Assembly: GCA_025408425.1 (NCBI GenBank)
Contig: JANXYX010000043.1
Location: 1 to 64,000, forward strand
Length of the DNA: 64,000 nucleotides
Source: Granulicella sp.
Lineage (GTDB): Bacteria; Acidobacteriota; Terriglobia; Terriglobales; Acidobacteriaceae
Direction of reading: 5' to 3'
The position numbers were made by a program, and so were the translations under genes. The notes beneath the pieces were generated by a model. That model did not search any database. It was not told the DNA's origin and saw nothing but the letters and a program-made list of their open reading frames with translations. Positions 16,716 to 25,077 of the stretch are shown in pieces. Numbering within the stretch: position 1 is the stretch's first letter; every line of letters starts with the position of its first letter.

Positions 16716-19700
16716 ATGAACGTTCGCCAAGCTGGCCTTATTTCGAGAGCATCGTCTGCGACAGTTGCTGACTTCCCCAACGCCGCCAGACTATTCTCCG
16801 CAATCCTGCTGATCGCCGTTCATGGCTTTGTCAGTCTTGCCTCGGCGCACGCTCAACAGCCGACACTGCCCCCTCAGGCAGCACAACCCATTCACATCGT
16901 GCGATGGAACAACAGTCTAAATAATGCGAGCGCTCCGGCAGGAGCTCACCTCAATTACTACGGTGGACCCGTCATTTCGAATGTTCAGATCGTCTTGGTC
17001 TACTGGGGACCGAATGTAGCTACCGTGGTCACCACGGGCATGCCCGGCTTCTATCAAGGTGTCCTCAACAGCAGTTTCTTTGATCTGCTCAGCGAATACA
17101 GCTCAAACGTCACTCCGTCGGGTGGCGGAGCCGGAACCAATCAATCGATCGGACGAGGCAGCTATGTAGGCGCCACTGTTATTACGCCATCGATCACTGC
17201 CACCAGTATCACCGACGCGCAAATTCAAACTGAACTCATTAGCCAAATCAACTCCGGACATCTGTCCGCGCCGCAGTACGACCTCAATGGGAACGTCAAC
17301 ACCGAATACATGATCTATTTCCCTCCGGGCCTCACAATCACCCAGGGAGGAAGCGGAAGCTGCGTGGCAGGTGGATTCTGTGCCTATCACGGCACCGCGC
17401 TCTTCAACTCCAAGTTCCTGCCCTACGGAGTTATTCCTGATTTCGGCCCCGGCAGTGGGTGCGCTACCGGCTGCGGCAACGGAACCGAATTCCAGAATCT
17501 GACCTCGGTCTCATCACACGAACTAGCAGAAAGTGTCACGGATATTGCCGTAGGTCAGGCTACCGTCCTTGCTCCACCACTCGCCTGGTACGACGGCACC
17601 AACGGCGAAATCGGCGACATCTGCAACGCACAGCAAGCCACCATCAACACCCCGACCGGTACCTATGTCATTCAGCAGGAGTTCTCCAACGCCCTTGCGA
17701 ACTGCGTGGCCACCGGCCTGCATCCCACCTATCAGCTCACGGCACCAGCCGGCGCCGTCGCGGGAGTACCGTTCAACATCACAGTCACGGCGCAGAACCC
17801 GTCCGGCGGCCATGGCACCGACACCAGCTTTATCGGCACGATCCACTTCACCAGCACGGACGGCGCCGCAACTCTGCCATCAGATTACTTATTCGCCAGC
17901 AGCGATCAGGGAGTACACACCTTTTCGGCAACTCTGCAAAATGTAAGCTCCAGCATCACCGCGACCGACACTGTTAATGGCGCAATCACGGCAACCACCA
18001 CGTTTACCGCAACCAATGATTTCTCCATCTCAGCGAGCCCAACCACTGTCAGTATCCAGCGCGGCAACTCCGGCACCAGCACGATCTCTACATCCGTACT
18101 CGCGGGCAGCGCACAAACCATAAATCTCACTGTCGCTGGTGTTCCATCCGGCGCGACCACATCGTTCAACCCCGCATCAGTCAATGCCGGCAGCAGCTCA
18201 ACCCTCACCGTCAACACGGGTACGGCAGCAGCCGGAAACTACGTACTCATCGTGACGGGTACCGAAGGCTCAATAACGCACACAACCTCGGTAAGCATCT
18301 CCGTGACGCAGGCTCCCGCAATCACCAGCGCCGCCAGCACCACATTTGCTATCGGCGCGGCTGGATCCTTTACGGTAACGGCAACCGGTTCCCCAGCCCC
18401 AACCTTCAGCGAAACTGGCACTCTACCCAGCGGTGTCTCCTTTAGCACTGCTGGTGTCCTCAGCGGCACACCAGCAGCGGGCACCGGCGGCACTTACCCC
18501 ATCACCATCACCGCCAGCAATGGCACTAGCCCGAATGCCACCCAGAACTTCACCCTCACCGTCAGCCAGGGCCCGGCGATTACGAGCGCGAACAGCACGA
18601 CGTTTACCGCAGGCACCGCAGGATCGTTCTCTGTGACGGCCACTGGCTCCCCAGCCCCAACCTTCAGCGAAACTGGCACACTACCCAGCGGTGTCTCCTT
18701 TAGCACTGCTGGTGTTCTCAGCGGCACACCAGCAGCGGGCACCGGCGGCACTTACCCCATCACCATCACCGCCAGCAATGGCACTAGCCCGAATGCCACC
18801 CAGAACTTCACCCTCACCGTGAACGAGGCTCCGGCAATCACCAGTGCCGCCAGCGCGACATTCACCTTGGGCGCAGCGGGTTCGTTTTCAGCAAAGGCCA
18901 CCGGCTTCCCAGCGCCAACCTTCAGCGAAACCGGCGTTCTGCCCAGCGGCGTTACCTTCAGCTCAACTGGTGTCCTCAGCGGCACACCGGCAGCAGGAAC
19001 TGGCGGCACTTACCCCATCAGCATTACCGCCAGTAACGGCGTTAGCCCCAGTGCAACCCAGAACTTCACCCTCACCGTGAACCAGGCCCCTGCAATCACC
19101 AGCGTCGCCAGCACTGCCTTTACGGTCGGTGCCGCGGGCTCCTTTGCGGTAACCGCGACTGGATCTCCGAAGCCAACCTTCAGCGAAACCGGCACTCTAC
19201 CAAGTGGCGTTACCTTCAGCTCGACTGGTGTCCTCAGCGGCACACCAGCAGCGGGCACCGGCGGCACTTATCCCATCACCATCACCGCCAGCAATGGAAC
19301 TAGCCCGAATGCCACCCAGAACTTCACCCTCACCGTGAACCAGGCTCCGGCAATCACCAGTGCCGCCAGCGCGACATTCACCTTAGGTGTGGCTGGTTCA
19401 TTCACCGTGAAGGCCACCGGCTTCCCAGCACCAACCTTCAGCGAGGCCGGAGCGCTGCCCAGCGGTGTTACCTTCAACGGCTCAACTGGCCTGCTCAGCG
19501 GTACGCCAACCGTGGCTGGCTCGTTCCCCATCACCATTACTGCCAGCAACGGCACTAGTCCGAATGCAACCCAGAACTTCACCCTCACCGTGCCAAACTT
19601 TTCCATCTCGGCCACACCCGCATCCGTGACCACCAAGACCTCGACGAGTTTCGCAGTCACGCTGACTTCAGTGGGAGTATCCGGCAATGTAACCCCAGTC

Positions 19701-19889
19701 TGTACTGGCAATCCAGCCGGATCGACTTGCAGCTTCAGCCCGTCGACGGTCTTGGTGAACGGCACCGCTCAAACGACGGCCAACGTGGCCATATCGAAGA
19801 AAACGAATCATGGAACCTTCACTTTGACGTTTTCAGGAACACTCGGAGGCGTAACCAGCTCCACCAACGTAATCCTGACAGTGAGATAG
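16716..19889 (+). CDS. Secreted protein with five near-identical putative-Ig repeats
   Basis: A 1057-residue exported protein. ATG at 16716 is chosen because GGAGG lies 6 nt upstream and a signal peptide follows (hydrophobic ILLIAVHGFVSLASA, then AHAQQ). The first domain (about 60-330) has VLVYWGPNV, SSHELAESVTD and WYDGTNGEIGDIC; it faintly resembles the Phi_1/EXORDIUM-like group and its HELAE could be a metal-binding site, but I cannot assign a function. Two Ig-like domains follow, then five 86-residue He_PIG-type repeats (18315-19595), each with PSGV.F...G.LSGTP and GTYPITITASNG, then a final Ig-like domain. There is no sorting motif. A strong terminator follows. Confidence 0.85.
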   Translation: MNVRQAGLISRASSATVADFPNAARLFSAILLIAVHGFVSLASAHAQQPTLPPQAAQPIHIVRWNNSLNNASAPAGAHLNYYGGPVISNVQIVLVYWGPNVATVVTTGMPGFYQGVLNSSFFDLLSEYSSNVTPSGGGAGTNQSIGRGSYVGATVITPSITATSITDAQIQTELISQINSGHLSAPQYDLNGNVNTEYMIYFPPGLTITQGGSGSCVAGGFCAYHGTALFNSKFLPYGVIPDFGPGSGCATGCGNGTEFQNLTSVSSHELAESVTDIAVGQATVLAPPLAWYDGTNGEIGDICNAQQATINTPTGTYVIQQEFSNALANCVATGLHPTYQLTAPAGAVAGVPFNITVTAQNPSGGHGTDTSFIGTIHFTSTDGAATLPSDYLFASSDQGVHTFSATLQNVSSSITATDTVNGAITATTTFTATNDFSISASPTTVSIQRGNSGTSTISTSVLAGSAQTINLTVAGVPSGATTSFNPASVNAGSSSTLTVNTGTAAAGNYVLIVTGTEGSITHTTSVSISVTQAPAITSAASTTFAIGAAGSFTVTATGSPAPTFSETGTLPSGVSFSTAGVLSGTPAAGTGGTYPITITASNGTSPNATQNFTLTVSQGPAITSANSTTFTAGTAGSFSVTATGSPAPTFSETGTLPSGVSFSTAGVLSGTPAAGTGGTYPITITASNGTSPNATQNFTLTVNEAPAITSAASATFTLGAAGSFSAKATGFPAPTFSETGVLPSGVTFSSTGVLSGTPAAGTGGTYPISITASNGVSPSATQNFTLTVNQAPAITSVASTAFTVGAAGSFAVTATGSPKPTFSETGTLPSGVTFSSTGVLSGTPAAGTGGTYPITITASNGTSPNATQNFTLTVNQAPAITSAASATFTLGVAGSFTVKATGFPAPTFSEAGALPSGVTFNGSTGLLSGTPTVAGSFPITITASNGTSPNATQNFTLTVPNFSISATPASVTTKTSTSFAVTLTSVGVSGNVTPVCTGNPAGSTCSFSPSTVLVNGTAQTTANVAISKKTNHGTFTLTFSGTLGGVTSSTNVILTVR
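18315..19595 (+). repeat. Tandem 258-bp coding repeats, five units
   Basis: Units begin near 18315, 18573, 18831, 19089 and 19347, each 258 bp except the slightly shorter last. Units 1 and 2 are almost identical over long stretches; units 3-5 differ more, mainly at their 5' ends. They encode He_PIG-type Ig modules of the surrounding gene. Confidence 0.9.
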
Positions 19890-19950
19890 CTTCAACTGGC
19901 AACTTCCTTATCTCCACCTGTCGAGGATCAGCAGCATAAGCAGCAAGTTC

Positions 19951-19984
19951 GGCGCGTTCGCTCTACGGCGAACGCGCCTTTTTT
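19951..19984 (+). terminator. Strong intrinsic terminator
   Basis: GGCGCGTTCGC (19951-19961) pairs perfectly with 19968-19978 over a 6-nt loop, followed by six T residues. It lies 60 bp after the stop of the Ig-repeat protein. Confidence 0.9.
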
Positions 19985-20063
19985 GCATCAACGGTGGCCT
20001 TGAGTACTTGAAGGACTTGCCGCATCCCATTTATTTTTTGCGCATTTCCTCAGTAAAAACACG

Positions 20064-20315
20064 TGTCAAGCCCCAAAACCCCGTAACCCAATGACTCAAA
20101 TAGAGTTAGCTAGTGCCGTTTTACCCACTCCACTTCTCTATAATTAAATAAGTAGCAAGAATTCAGTACCTTGTCGCCACTTTAGCTCTAAGTCCTTTTT
20201 TATCTATATTTTCCATGCAACTCATTTGTTTTGAATAGGTTACAAACTGTCTAATCTCTAATTCATTGATTCAAAGCGACTTACCCATGGGTACCCCCCT
20301 GGGGGGAGGGGGTAC
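20064..20315 (+). repeat. Intergenic element family E250, copy 1 (upstream of pdxT)
   Basis: An AT-rich non-coding stretch of 252 bp that shares an ordered set of blocks with 58531-58805. The blocks are TGTCAAGCCCCAAAACC (20064-20080, 17 of 17 identical), GTGCCG (20113-20118), TATAATT (20139-20145, the same 20-bp distance from GTGCCG in both copies), CTATATTTT.CC (about 20206), and a 3' palindromic block (20289-20315) in which GTACCCCC can pair with GGGGGTAC around T-GGGGGGA. The block ends 10 nt before the pdxT ATG, so its purine run overlaps the ribosome-binding position. No protein is encoded. Function is unknown; a repeat carrying a promoter and structured leader is my inference. Confidence 0.6.
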
Positions 20316-20325
20316 AGACAATACG

Positions 20326-20934
20326 ATGAACCAGCCAGCCACAACCCGTCCCCTCACCATAGGAGTTCTCGCACTCCAGGGCGCCTACGAAGCTCACGCC
20401 CAGGCCCTCACCACCCTCGGTGCCACGGCCAGACTCGTCCGACTTCCAGCCGACCTCGCAGGTCTCGACGGCCTCATCATGCCCGGCGGCGAATCCACCA
20501 CGATGCTCAAGTTCCTGGAACGCCTCGATTTCTTCGACACTCTCCAGGACTTTGTCAGCGCCACCCCTACCTTCGGCACCTGTGCCGGAGCCATCCTCCT
20601 CGCCAGGAATGTCGAACACCCAGCCCAGAAGTCACTCGGCGTCCTCGACATCACCGTCGAGCGCAACGCGTACGGTCGCCAGATCGACTCCACCATCCTC
20701 ACGGCCCCTACCTCCCTCCCGGGCGGCCCGCTTGAGATGGTCTTCATACGCGCCCCCCGCATCACTCGCACCGGATCCCACGTCGAAATTCTGGCCACCC
20801 GTGACGGCTTCCCTGTCCTGGTCCGCGAAGGCCACCTCCTCGCTGCTACCTTCCACCCGGAACTTAGCGCCGACACCCGCATTCACCAACTCTTCATTGA
20901 CATCATCCGCCAGCAGTCGTCCCCGTCTTTGTAA
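20326..20934 (+). CDS. pdxT: Pyridoxal 5'-phosphate synthase glutaminase subunit PdxT
   Basis: A 202-residue class I glutamine amidotransferase that supplies ammonia to PdxS. Visible motifs are GVLALQGAYEAHA, GLIMPGGESTTM for the oxyanion region, GTCAGAILLA with the nucleophilic Cys, and ATFHPEL with the His-Glu pair. The ATG at 20326 matches the family N-terminus (a few residues before IGVLALQG); an in-frame extension into the repeat is possible but unlikely. The gene follows the E250 element directly. Its 3' end overlaps the convergent 101-residue gene by 32 bp. Confidence 0.95.
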   Translation: MNQPATTRPLTIGVLALQGAYEAHAQALTTLGATARLVRLPADLAGLDGLIMPGGESTTMLKFLERLDFFDTLQDFVSATPTFGTCAGAILLARNVEHPAQKSLGVLDITVERNAYGRQIDSTILTAPTSLPGGPLEMVFIRAPRITRTGSHVEILATRDGFPVLVREGHLLAATFHPELSADTRIHQLFIDIIRQQSSPSL

Positions 20935-21208
20935 AGCTCGTCACCACCACACCCTCCGTCTCAAAATGTGTCACTCGATGGTCCGTCCCATGACCCATGA
21001 AGATCGCCTTCTTCAGCAGCGTAATCAACGCACGAGAGTTCTCCGGAAACCAGCGGTCATTCGCCTGGTCCCAATCCACGCACAGGTTATAGCTCACATC
21101 GCACTTAGGACACCCCAGCGGACTGTCCAGCCAGCGATGAAACGACCCCTCCGGTAACTTCCCCACCGGATCAGTGCCCGAACGAATTGCTGCAATCTTC
21201 AGGTTCAT
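20903..21208 (-). CDS. Conserved hypothetical protein, 101 aa, with CPKC motif
   Basis: I do not recognise a characterised family. The start ATG at 21206-21208 has a purine-rich GGGGGA just upstream. The protein contains a CPKC pair after SPLG, then YNLCVDWDQANDRWFPENS, and MGHGTDHRVTHFETEGV, which is His-rich and could bind metal with the cysteines. There is no signal peptide or membrane span. It lies 10 bp after the small membrane protein gene on the same strand and probably shares its transcript. The overlap with the pdxT 3' end is tail-to-tail. Confidence 0.7.
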   Translation of the reverse strand: MNLKIAAIRSGTDPVGKLPEGSFHRWLDSPLGCPKCDVSYNLCVDWDQANDRWFPENSRALITLLKKAIFMGHGTDHRVTHFETEGVVVTSFTKTGTTAGG

Positions 21209-21218
21209 TCCCCCATCC

Positions 21219-21581
21219 CTATCGCTGAGAGCGGCTCTCCGACGAGCCTCCCAGAAAGCCAAACAGCATATGCAGAACCGCCAGCGCCAATGCGCCCCAG
21301 AATGCCGCACCAAAAGTCGTAACCGCGAACCCCGGCACAAACTTGCTGGAAAACCACAGCACCACTGCATTAATCACCAAAAAGAAAACTCCAAACGTCA
21401 GTATCCCTAACGGCAGCGTGATGATCTTCAACAGCAGTCCAATCGTCGCATTGAACAGACCAATCACAATCACCGCAATCAACGCCGACACAAAGCTGCT
21501 CACTACAAATCCCGCCACAAAATGCGACACGATCAGCAGCGCCACGGCGTTCAGCATCCAATGCAGAAGTAAACGAATCAT
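21219..21581 (-). CDS. Phage holin family 4-like (Mmp/YvlD-type) membrane protein
   Basis: A 120-residue protein with four hydrophobic segments. It matches the YvlD / phage_holin_4_2 group by its pattern of LLHWMLNAVALLIVSHFV, a GLFNATIGLLLKIITLPLGILTFG core, and FLVINAVVLWFSSKFVPGF. Despite the family name these chromosomal proteins are not phage lysis genes; some affect envelope stress. It starts divergently from the cytochrome oxidase operon with 117 bp between and precedes the 101-residue gene. Confidence 0.85.
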   Translation of the reverse strand: MIRLLLHWMLNAVALLIVSHFVAGFVVSSFVSALIAVIVIGLFNATIGLLLKIITLPLGILTFGVFFLVINAVVLWFSSKFVPGFAVTTFGAAFWGALALAVLHMLFGFLGGSSESRSQR

Positions 21582-21698
21582 ATCCAGTCCTCTTCATTCC
21601 CAAGATGGCAGTTCCAGGCCCATGACTCAATCCGATGCAACACCAGCATATCCGAGCCATCCCATAACCTGCCCAAGGCAACGCGCTATCCTTAATCC

Positions 21699-22478
21699 GT
21701 GACCCTCCTCGGCATGACACACCGCAGCATCCATCACGCAGCCCTGCTTGCCAATCCCTGGAATCTCCCCGCCAACGCCAGCGCTCACGGCCCCGCGCTC
21801 GACCATCATCTCCTCCTCAATCTCTGGATCGCCCTCGCCCTCCTCACTCTTGCCCACCTCATCCTGCTCATCGGCATCCTGGTCCGCCGTCGAGATGCTG
21901 GGCCCGCGCCATCCGCAGTCTGGCGCATTGAGTATCTCCCTCTAGCCGCCCTCGCCATCCTCTTCGCCGCCCTCACTGTCCGCGCCGAGCGCCTCTGGGC
22001 AGACGCCCGCTACACCGGAGCCGACCCAGCAGCTCTCCAGGTCGAAGTCACCGGCATGCAGTTCGCCTGGTACTTCCACTATCCCGGCTCAGACGCCACC
22101 TTCGGTACCACCGCACCCCAGTTCGTCGCACCCGGCGAAGGCAACCCCGTAGGCATCGACCCCACCGATCCGCACTCTCCCGACGACTTCGTCACATCAG
22201 AGCTCGTTCTCCCCGCCAATCGCGAAGTCGATCTCCGCCTCCGCGCCCAGGATGTTATCCACGGCTTCTCCATCCCCGAGATGCGTCTCAAGCAGAACGC
22301 CATTCCCGGCCAAACCGTCCACATTCACTTCACCCCCACCATCCCCGGCACCTACGCCATCCTCTGCACCCAACTCTGCGGAACCGGCCACTTCCGCATG
22401 AACGCAAATCTTCGTGTTCTCTCCCCTGCCGACTTCATCACGTGGCTCGCGTCCAAACAGAAGGCGGCCACTCCATGA
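21699..22478 (+). CDS. coxB: Cytochrome c oxidase subunit II
   Basis: A 259-residue subunit that takes electrons from cytochrome c through the binuclear CuA centre on the periplasmic side. Two N-terminal membrane helices (about 37-60 and 78-96) are followed by the cupredoxin domain with QFAWYFHYPG, DVIHGFSIPE and the CuA motif CTQLCGTGHFRM (both Cys, His and Met present). No haem c motif is fused to the C-terminus. The start is GTG at 21699; ATG at 21714 is an alternative. The TGA overlaps the coxA ATG by ATGA, so the two are translationally coupled. Confidence 0.94.
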   Translation: MTLLGMTHRSIHHAALLANPWNLPANASAHGPALDHHLLLNLWIALALLTLAHLILLIGILVRRRDAGPAPSAVWRIEYLPLAALAILFAALTVRAERLWADARYTGADPAALQVEVTGMQFAWYFHYPGSDATFGTTAPQFVAPGEGNPVGIDPTDPHSPDDFVTSELVLPANREVDLRLRAQDVIHGFSIPEMRLKQNAIPGQTVHIHFTPTIPGTYAILCTQLCGTGHFRMNANLRVLSPADFITWLASKQKAATP

Positions 22479-24259
22479 CTCCACAGCCCGGCACTCCTAT
22501 CTCCAATCCATCGGCCATTATTCCCAAACGGGCTCGCCGCGTATTCACCACCGACCATCACACCATAGGCATCCAGTACCTTATCCTTGCCCTGGTCTCT
22601 GTCATCATCGGTACAACCCTCTCCCTCCACATGCGGATACACCTCTCATGGCCGCAGCTGAATATTGAGCGCATCCTCCCCGGCAGCTACCTCGCCATCA
22701 TGACCGTCCACGGAACGATCATGCTCTTCTTCGTCCTCACCACAGCTCCCCAGTCTGGCTTCGGCAACCTCATTCTCCCTGCCCAGATCGGCGCTCGCCG
22801 TATGGCGTTGCCCCTCATCAACGCCCTCAGCTTCTGGCTCACCGCCCTCGCTCTCGTCATTCTCTGCTCCTCTGCCTTCACCGATGCCGGCTCCCCCCTC
22901 TCCGGCTGGACCGCCTACCCACCCCTCAGCGCTGTAGCCAGCGCTGGCCCTGGACAGGGACTAGGTTTGGATCTCTGGCTGTTCTCCATCGCCATCTTTG
23001 GCATTGCCGCCACCATGTCTTCGATCAACACCCTCGTCACAATCATCCGCTTCCGCTGCGAAGGCATGACCTGGGACCGCCTTCCCCTTACCGTCTGGGG
23101 CTGGTTCACGGCCGCTCTTCTCAGCATCCTGGCCTTTTCTGTCCTCCTCGCCGCACTGGTCTTGCTCTTCTGCGACCGCCATGCTGGCACCAGCTTCTTC
23201 ATCCCCACCGGCAATCTCGTCAACGGAGTCATCCACTCCACCAGCCACCCCGGCAACGGATCCCCCCTGCTATGGCTCCATCTCTTCTGGTTCTTTGGAC
23301 ATCCAGAGGTCTATATCGCCATCCTGCCCGGAATGGGCCTCACCTCCATGATTCTGGCCAACTTCAGCCGTCGAAGAGTCTTTGCCTATCGCACCATGAT
23401 CACTACCACCCTGCTCATCGGTCTCCTCGGCATCCTCGTCTGGGGACACCATATGTTTGTTGCCGGCCTCAGCCCCTTTGCAACCTCGGCCTTCTCCATC
23501 TCCTCAATAGCAATTGCCATCCCTGCATCGGCGAAGGTCATCAGTTGGCTCGCCACCACTTGGCGGAGCCGCCCGCACTACACCACGCCCATGCTCTTCG
23601 CCCTCGGCTTCGTCTCCCTCTTCATCACCGGTGGTCTCACCGGCCCCATCCTCGCCCAGCCCATCCTTGATCAATATCTTCACAACACCTTCTTCGTCGT
23701 CGCCCACTTTCACCTCATCATGGCCATGTCGGGCATCTTCGGACTCTTCGCTGCCACCTACTACTGGTTTCCACTCATCACCGCCACAACGACGAAGCCC
23801 GGGCGCCTCATGTCAGAGGCCCTCGGCCGCTGGCACTTCTGGACCACCCTCATCGGCGCCTATGCCACATTTATTCCCATGCACCTCACCGGCCTCGCCG
23901 GAGAACCTCGCCACTACTCCCAACTTGCCGGCATTCCCAACGCCGCTGGCCAACTTATCGCAAATCTTCGCCCACTGAACAGCTTCATCACCCACGCCGC
24001 CATCTTCCTGGCCTGCGCACAGATCTTCTTCCTCGTGAACCTCGTCAAGTCACTCAAGAACGGCGCAGTGGCTCCACAGAACCCTTGGCACGCGACAACT
24101 CTTGAATGGCACCCGTCGCTCGCAACAAACTCTACAGTCGCGGCATCCAATGAAAAAATAGCCGTTTATCGCTCACCCTGCGAATACATGGGCCCGGAAC
24201 CAGAATCATTTCTCACGCAATGGGACACAGACTCTCCCATACACTCAAATCGGGAGTAA
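22475..24259 (+). CDS. coxA: Cytochrome c oxidase subunit I
   Basis: A 594-residue haem-copper oxidase catalytic subunit with about 12 membrane helices. Haem a is ligated by the His in MTVHGTIMLFF; the CuB site is in HLFWFFGHPEVYIAILP and the HH of WGHHMF; the haem a3 and a ligands are in VVAHFHLIMAMSG. HPEVY with the covalently linked Tyr indicates a type A oxygen-reducing enzyme. The ATG at 22475 overlaps the coxB stop; a start 33 bp upstream is less likely. It is followed 35 bp later by subunit III. Confidence 0.96.
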   Translation: MTPQPGTPISNPSAIIPKRARRVFTTDHHTIGIQYLILALVSVIIGTTLSLHMRIHLSWPQLNIERILPGSYLAIMTVHGTIMLFFVLTTAPQSGFGNLILPAQIGARRMALPLINALSFWLTALALVILCSSAFTDAGSPLSGWTAYPPLSAVASAGPGQGLGLDLWLFSIAIFGIAATMSSINTLVTIIRFRCEGMTWDRLPLTVWGWFTAALLSILAFSVLLAALVLLFCDRHAGTSFFIPTGNLVNGVIHSTSHPGNGSPLLWLHLFWFFGHPEVYIAILPGMGLTSMILANFSRRRVFAYRTMITTTLLIGLLGILVWGHHMFVAGLSPFATSAFSISSIAIAIPASAKVISWLATTWRSRPHYTTPMLFALGFVSLFITGGLTGPILAQPILDQYLHNTFFVVAHFHLIMAMSGIFGLFAATYYWFPLITATTTKPGRLMSEALGRWHFWTTLIGAYATFIPMHLTGLAGEPRHYSQLAGIPNAAGQLIANLRPLNSFITHAAIFLACAQIFFLVNLVKSLKNGAVAPQNPWHATTLEWHPSLATNSTVAASNEKIAVYRSPCEYMGPEPESFLTQWDTDSPIHSNRE

Positions 24260-24294
24260 TATCTGTCCACAGCGCGTGTGCTGAAAGGTCCTTC

Positions 24295-25077
24295 ATGGCA
24301 GCAACCATCACGCCTATCGATTCCGAACGAGACAGAAAACGCCGCCTGGAAGATCACGACCACGGCTCAGGTAGACGTCCGCCCAACGACAAGAACGACA
24401 AACGCACCGGCGGTGGTGACGATGGAGACAATTGGAATAATCGTCCCCAGGGTCGGCGTGGACCACGCGAAAAACTCGGACGGTATCGGCTCGCCATCTT
24501 CTTCGCCCTTGCCGGCGATCTCATGTTCTTCATCGCCATCGTCAGCGCTTTCTTCGTATCGCAAGCCAGTGGTCGCTACGACGCCTATAACAACTACATC
24601 AACCAGTGGCTCCCCACCACCGTTCCGCCCATCCTCTGGCTCAATACCGCAACCCTGATAATCAGTTCCGCCACGATCGAGATCGCTCGTCGGCGAATGT
24701 TCCAGGAGACTCATGCCATGGAGGAATGGCTGGGCATCGGCAAACCCACCTCCAAACGAGCCATACCTTGGCTCACCGCCACAATAGTTCTCGGTCTCCT
24801 GTTCCTCACCGGACAGTGGCTTGCCTGGAACCAGCTCCACCTCCAGCGCGTCTTTATGCGCACTAATCCCAGCAGCCACTTCTTCTTCCTCATCACTGGT
24901 GTCCACGCCGTACATCTATTCCTCGGCATCGCCGCACTTATGGCCGCACTAATCGGTCTCTACCGCTCCCGCCAACTGGAAAATCGCCAGATTCTGGTCG
25001 ACTGCTCCGCCTGGTACTGGCACTCGATGGGCATCTTCTGGCTCTTCTTGTTCACACTGCTTGCCTTCTTCCAGTGA
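24295..25077 (+). CDS. coxC: Cytochrome c oxidase subunit III
   Basis: A 260-residue protein. The first 60 residues are charged and Gly/Asp/Asn-rich, after which there are five hydrophobic helices: RLAIFFALAGDLMFFIAIVSAFF, then FMRTNPSSHFFFLITGVHAVHLFLGI and a final AWYWHSMGIFWLFLFTLLAFF, characteristic of subunit III. ATG at 24295 with AAAGG upstream is chosen. The polar N-terminal extension is longer than usual. Its stop overlaps the next gene by GTGA. Confidence 0.93.
   Translation: MAATITPIDSERDRKRRLEDHDHGSGRRPPNDKNDKRTGGGDDGDNWNNRPQGRRGPREKLGRYRLAIFFALAGDLMFFIAIVSAFFVSQASGRYDAYNNYINQWLPTTVPPILWLNTATLIISSATIEIARRRMFQETHAMEEWLGIGKPTSKRAIPWLTATIVLGLLFLTGQWLAWNQLHLQRVFMRTNPSSHFFFLITGVHAVHLFLGIAALMAALIGLYRSRQLENRQILVDCSAWYWHSMGIFWLFLFTLLAFFQ

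Noticed and set aside
18315..19595. Regularly spaced repeats as a CRISPR array
   Set aside because: The unit is 258 bp, contiguous, in frame and encodes Ig modules; there are no short repeats with unique spacers and no cas genes.
20289..20315. G-quadruplex at the 3' end of the E250 element
   Set aside because: There are only two long G runs plus one GGG, separated by a C run that would pair with them; a hairpin is the simpler structure.
21219..21581. Holin-like gene as evidence of a prophage
   Set aside because: It belongs to the chromosomal YvlD-type group; no integrase, capsid, tail or lysin genes are nearby.
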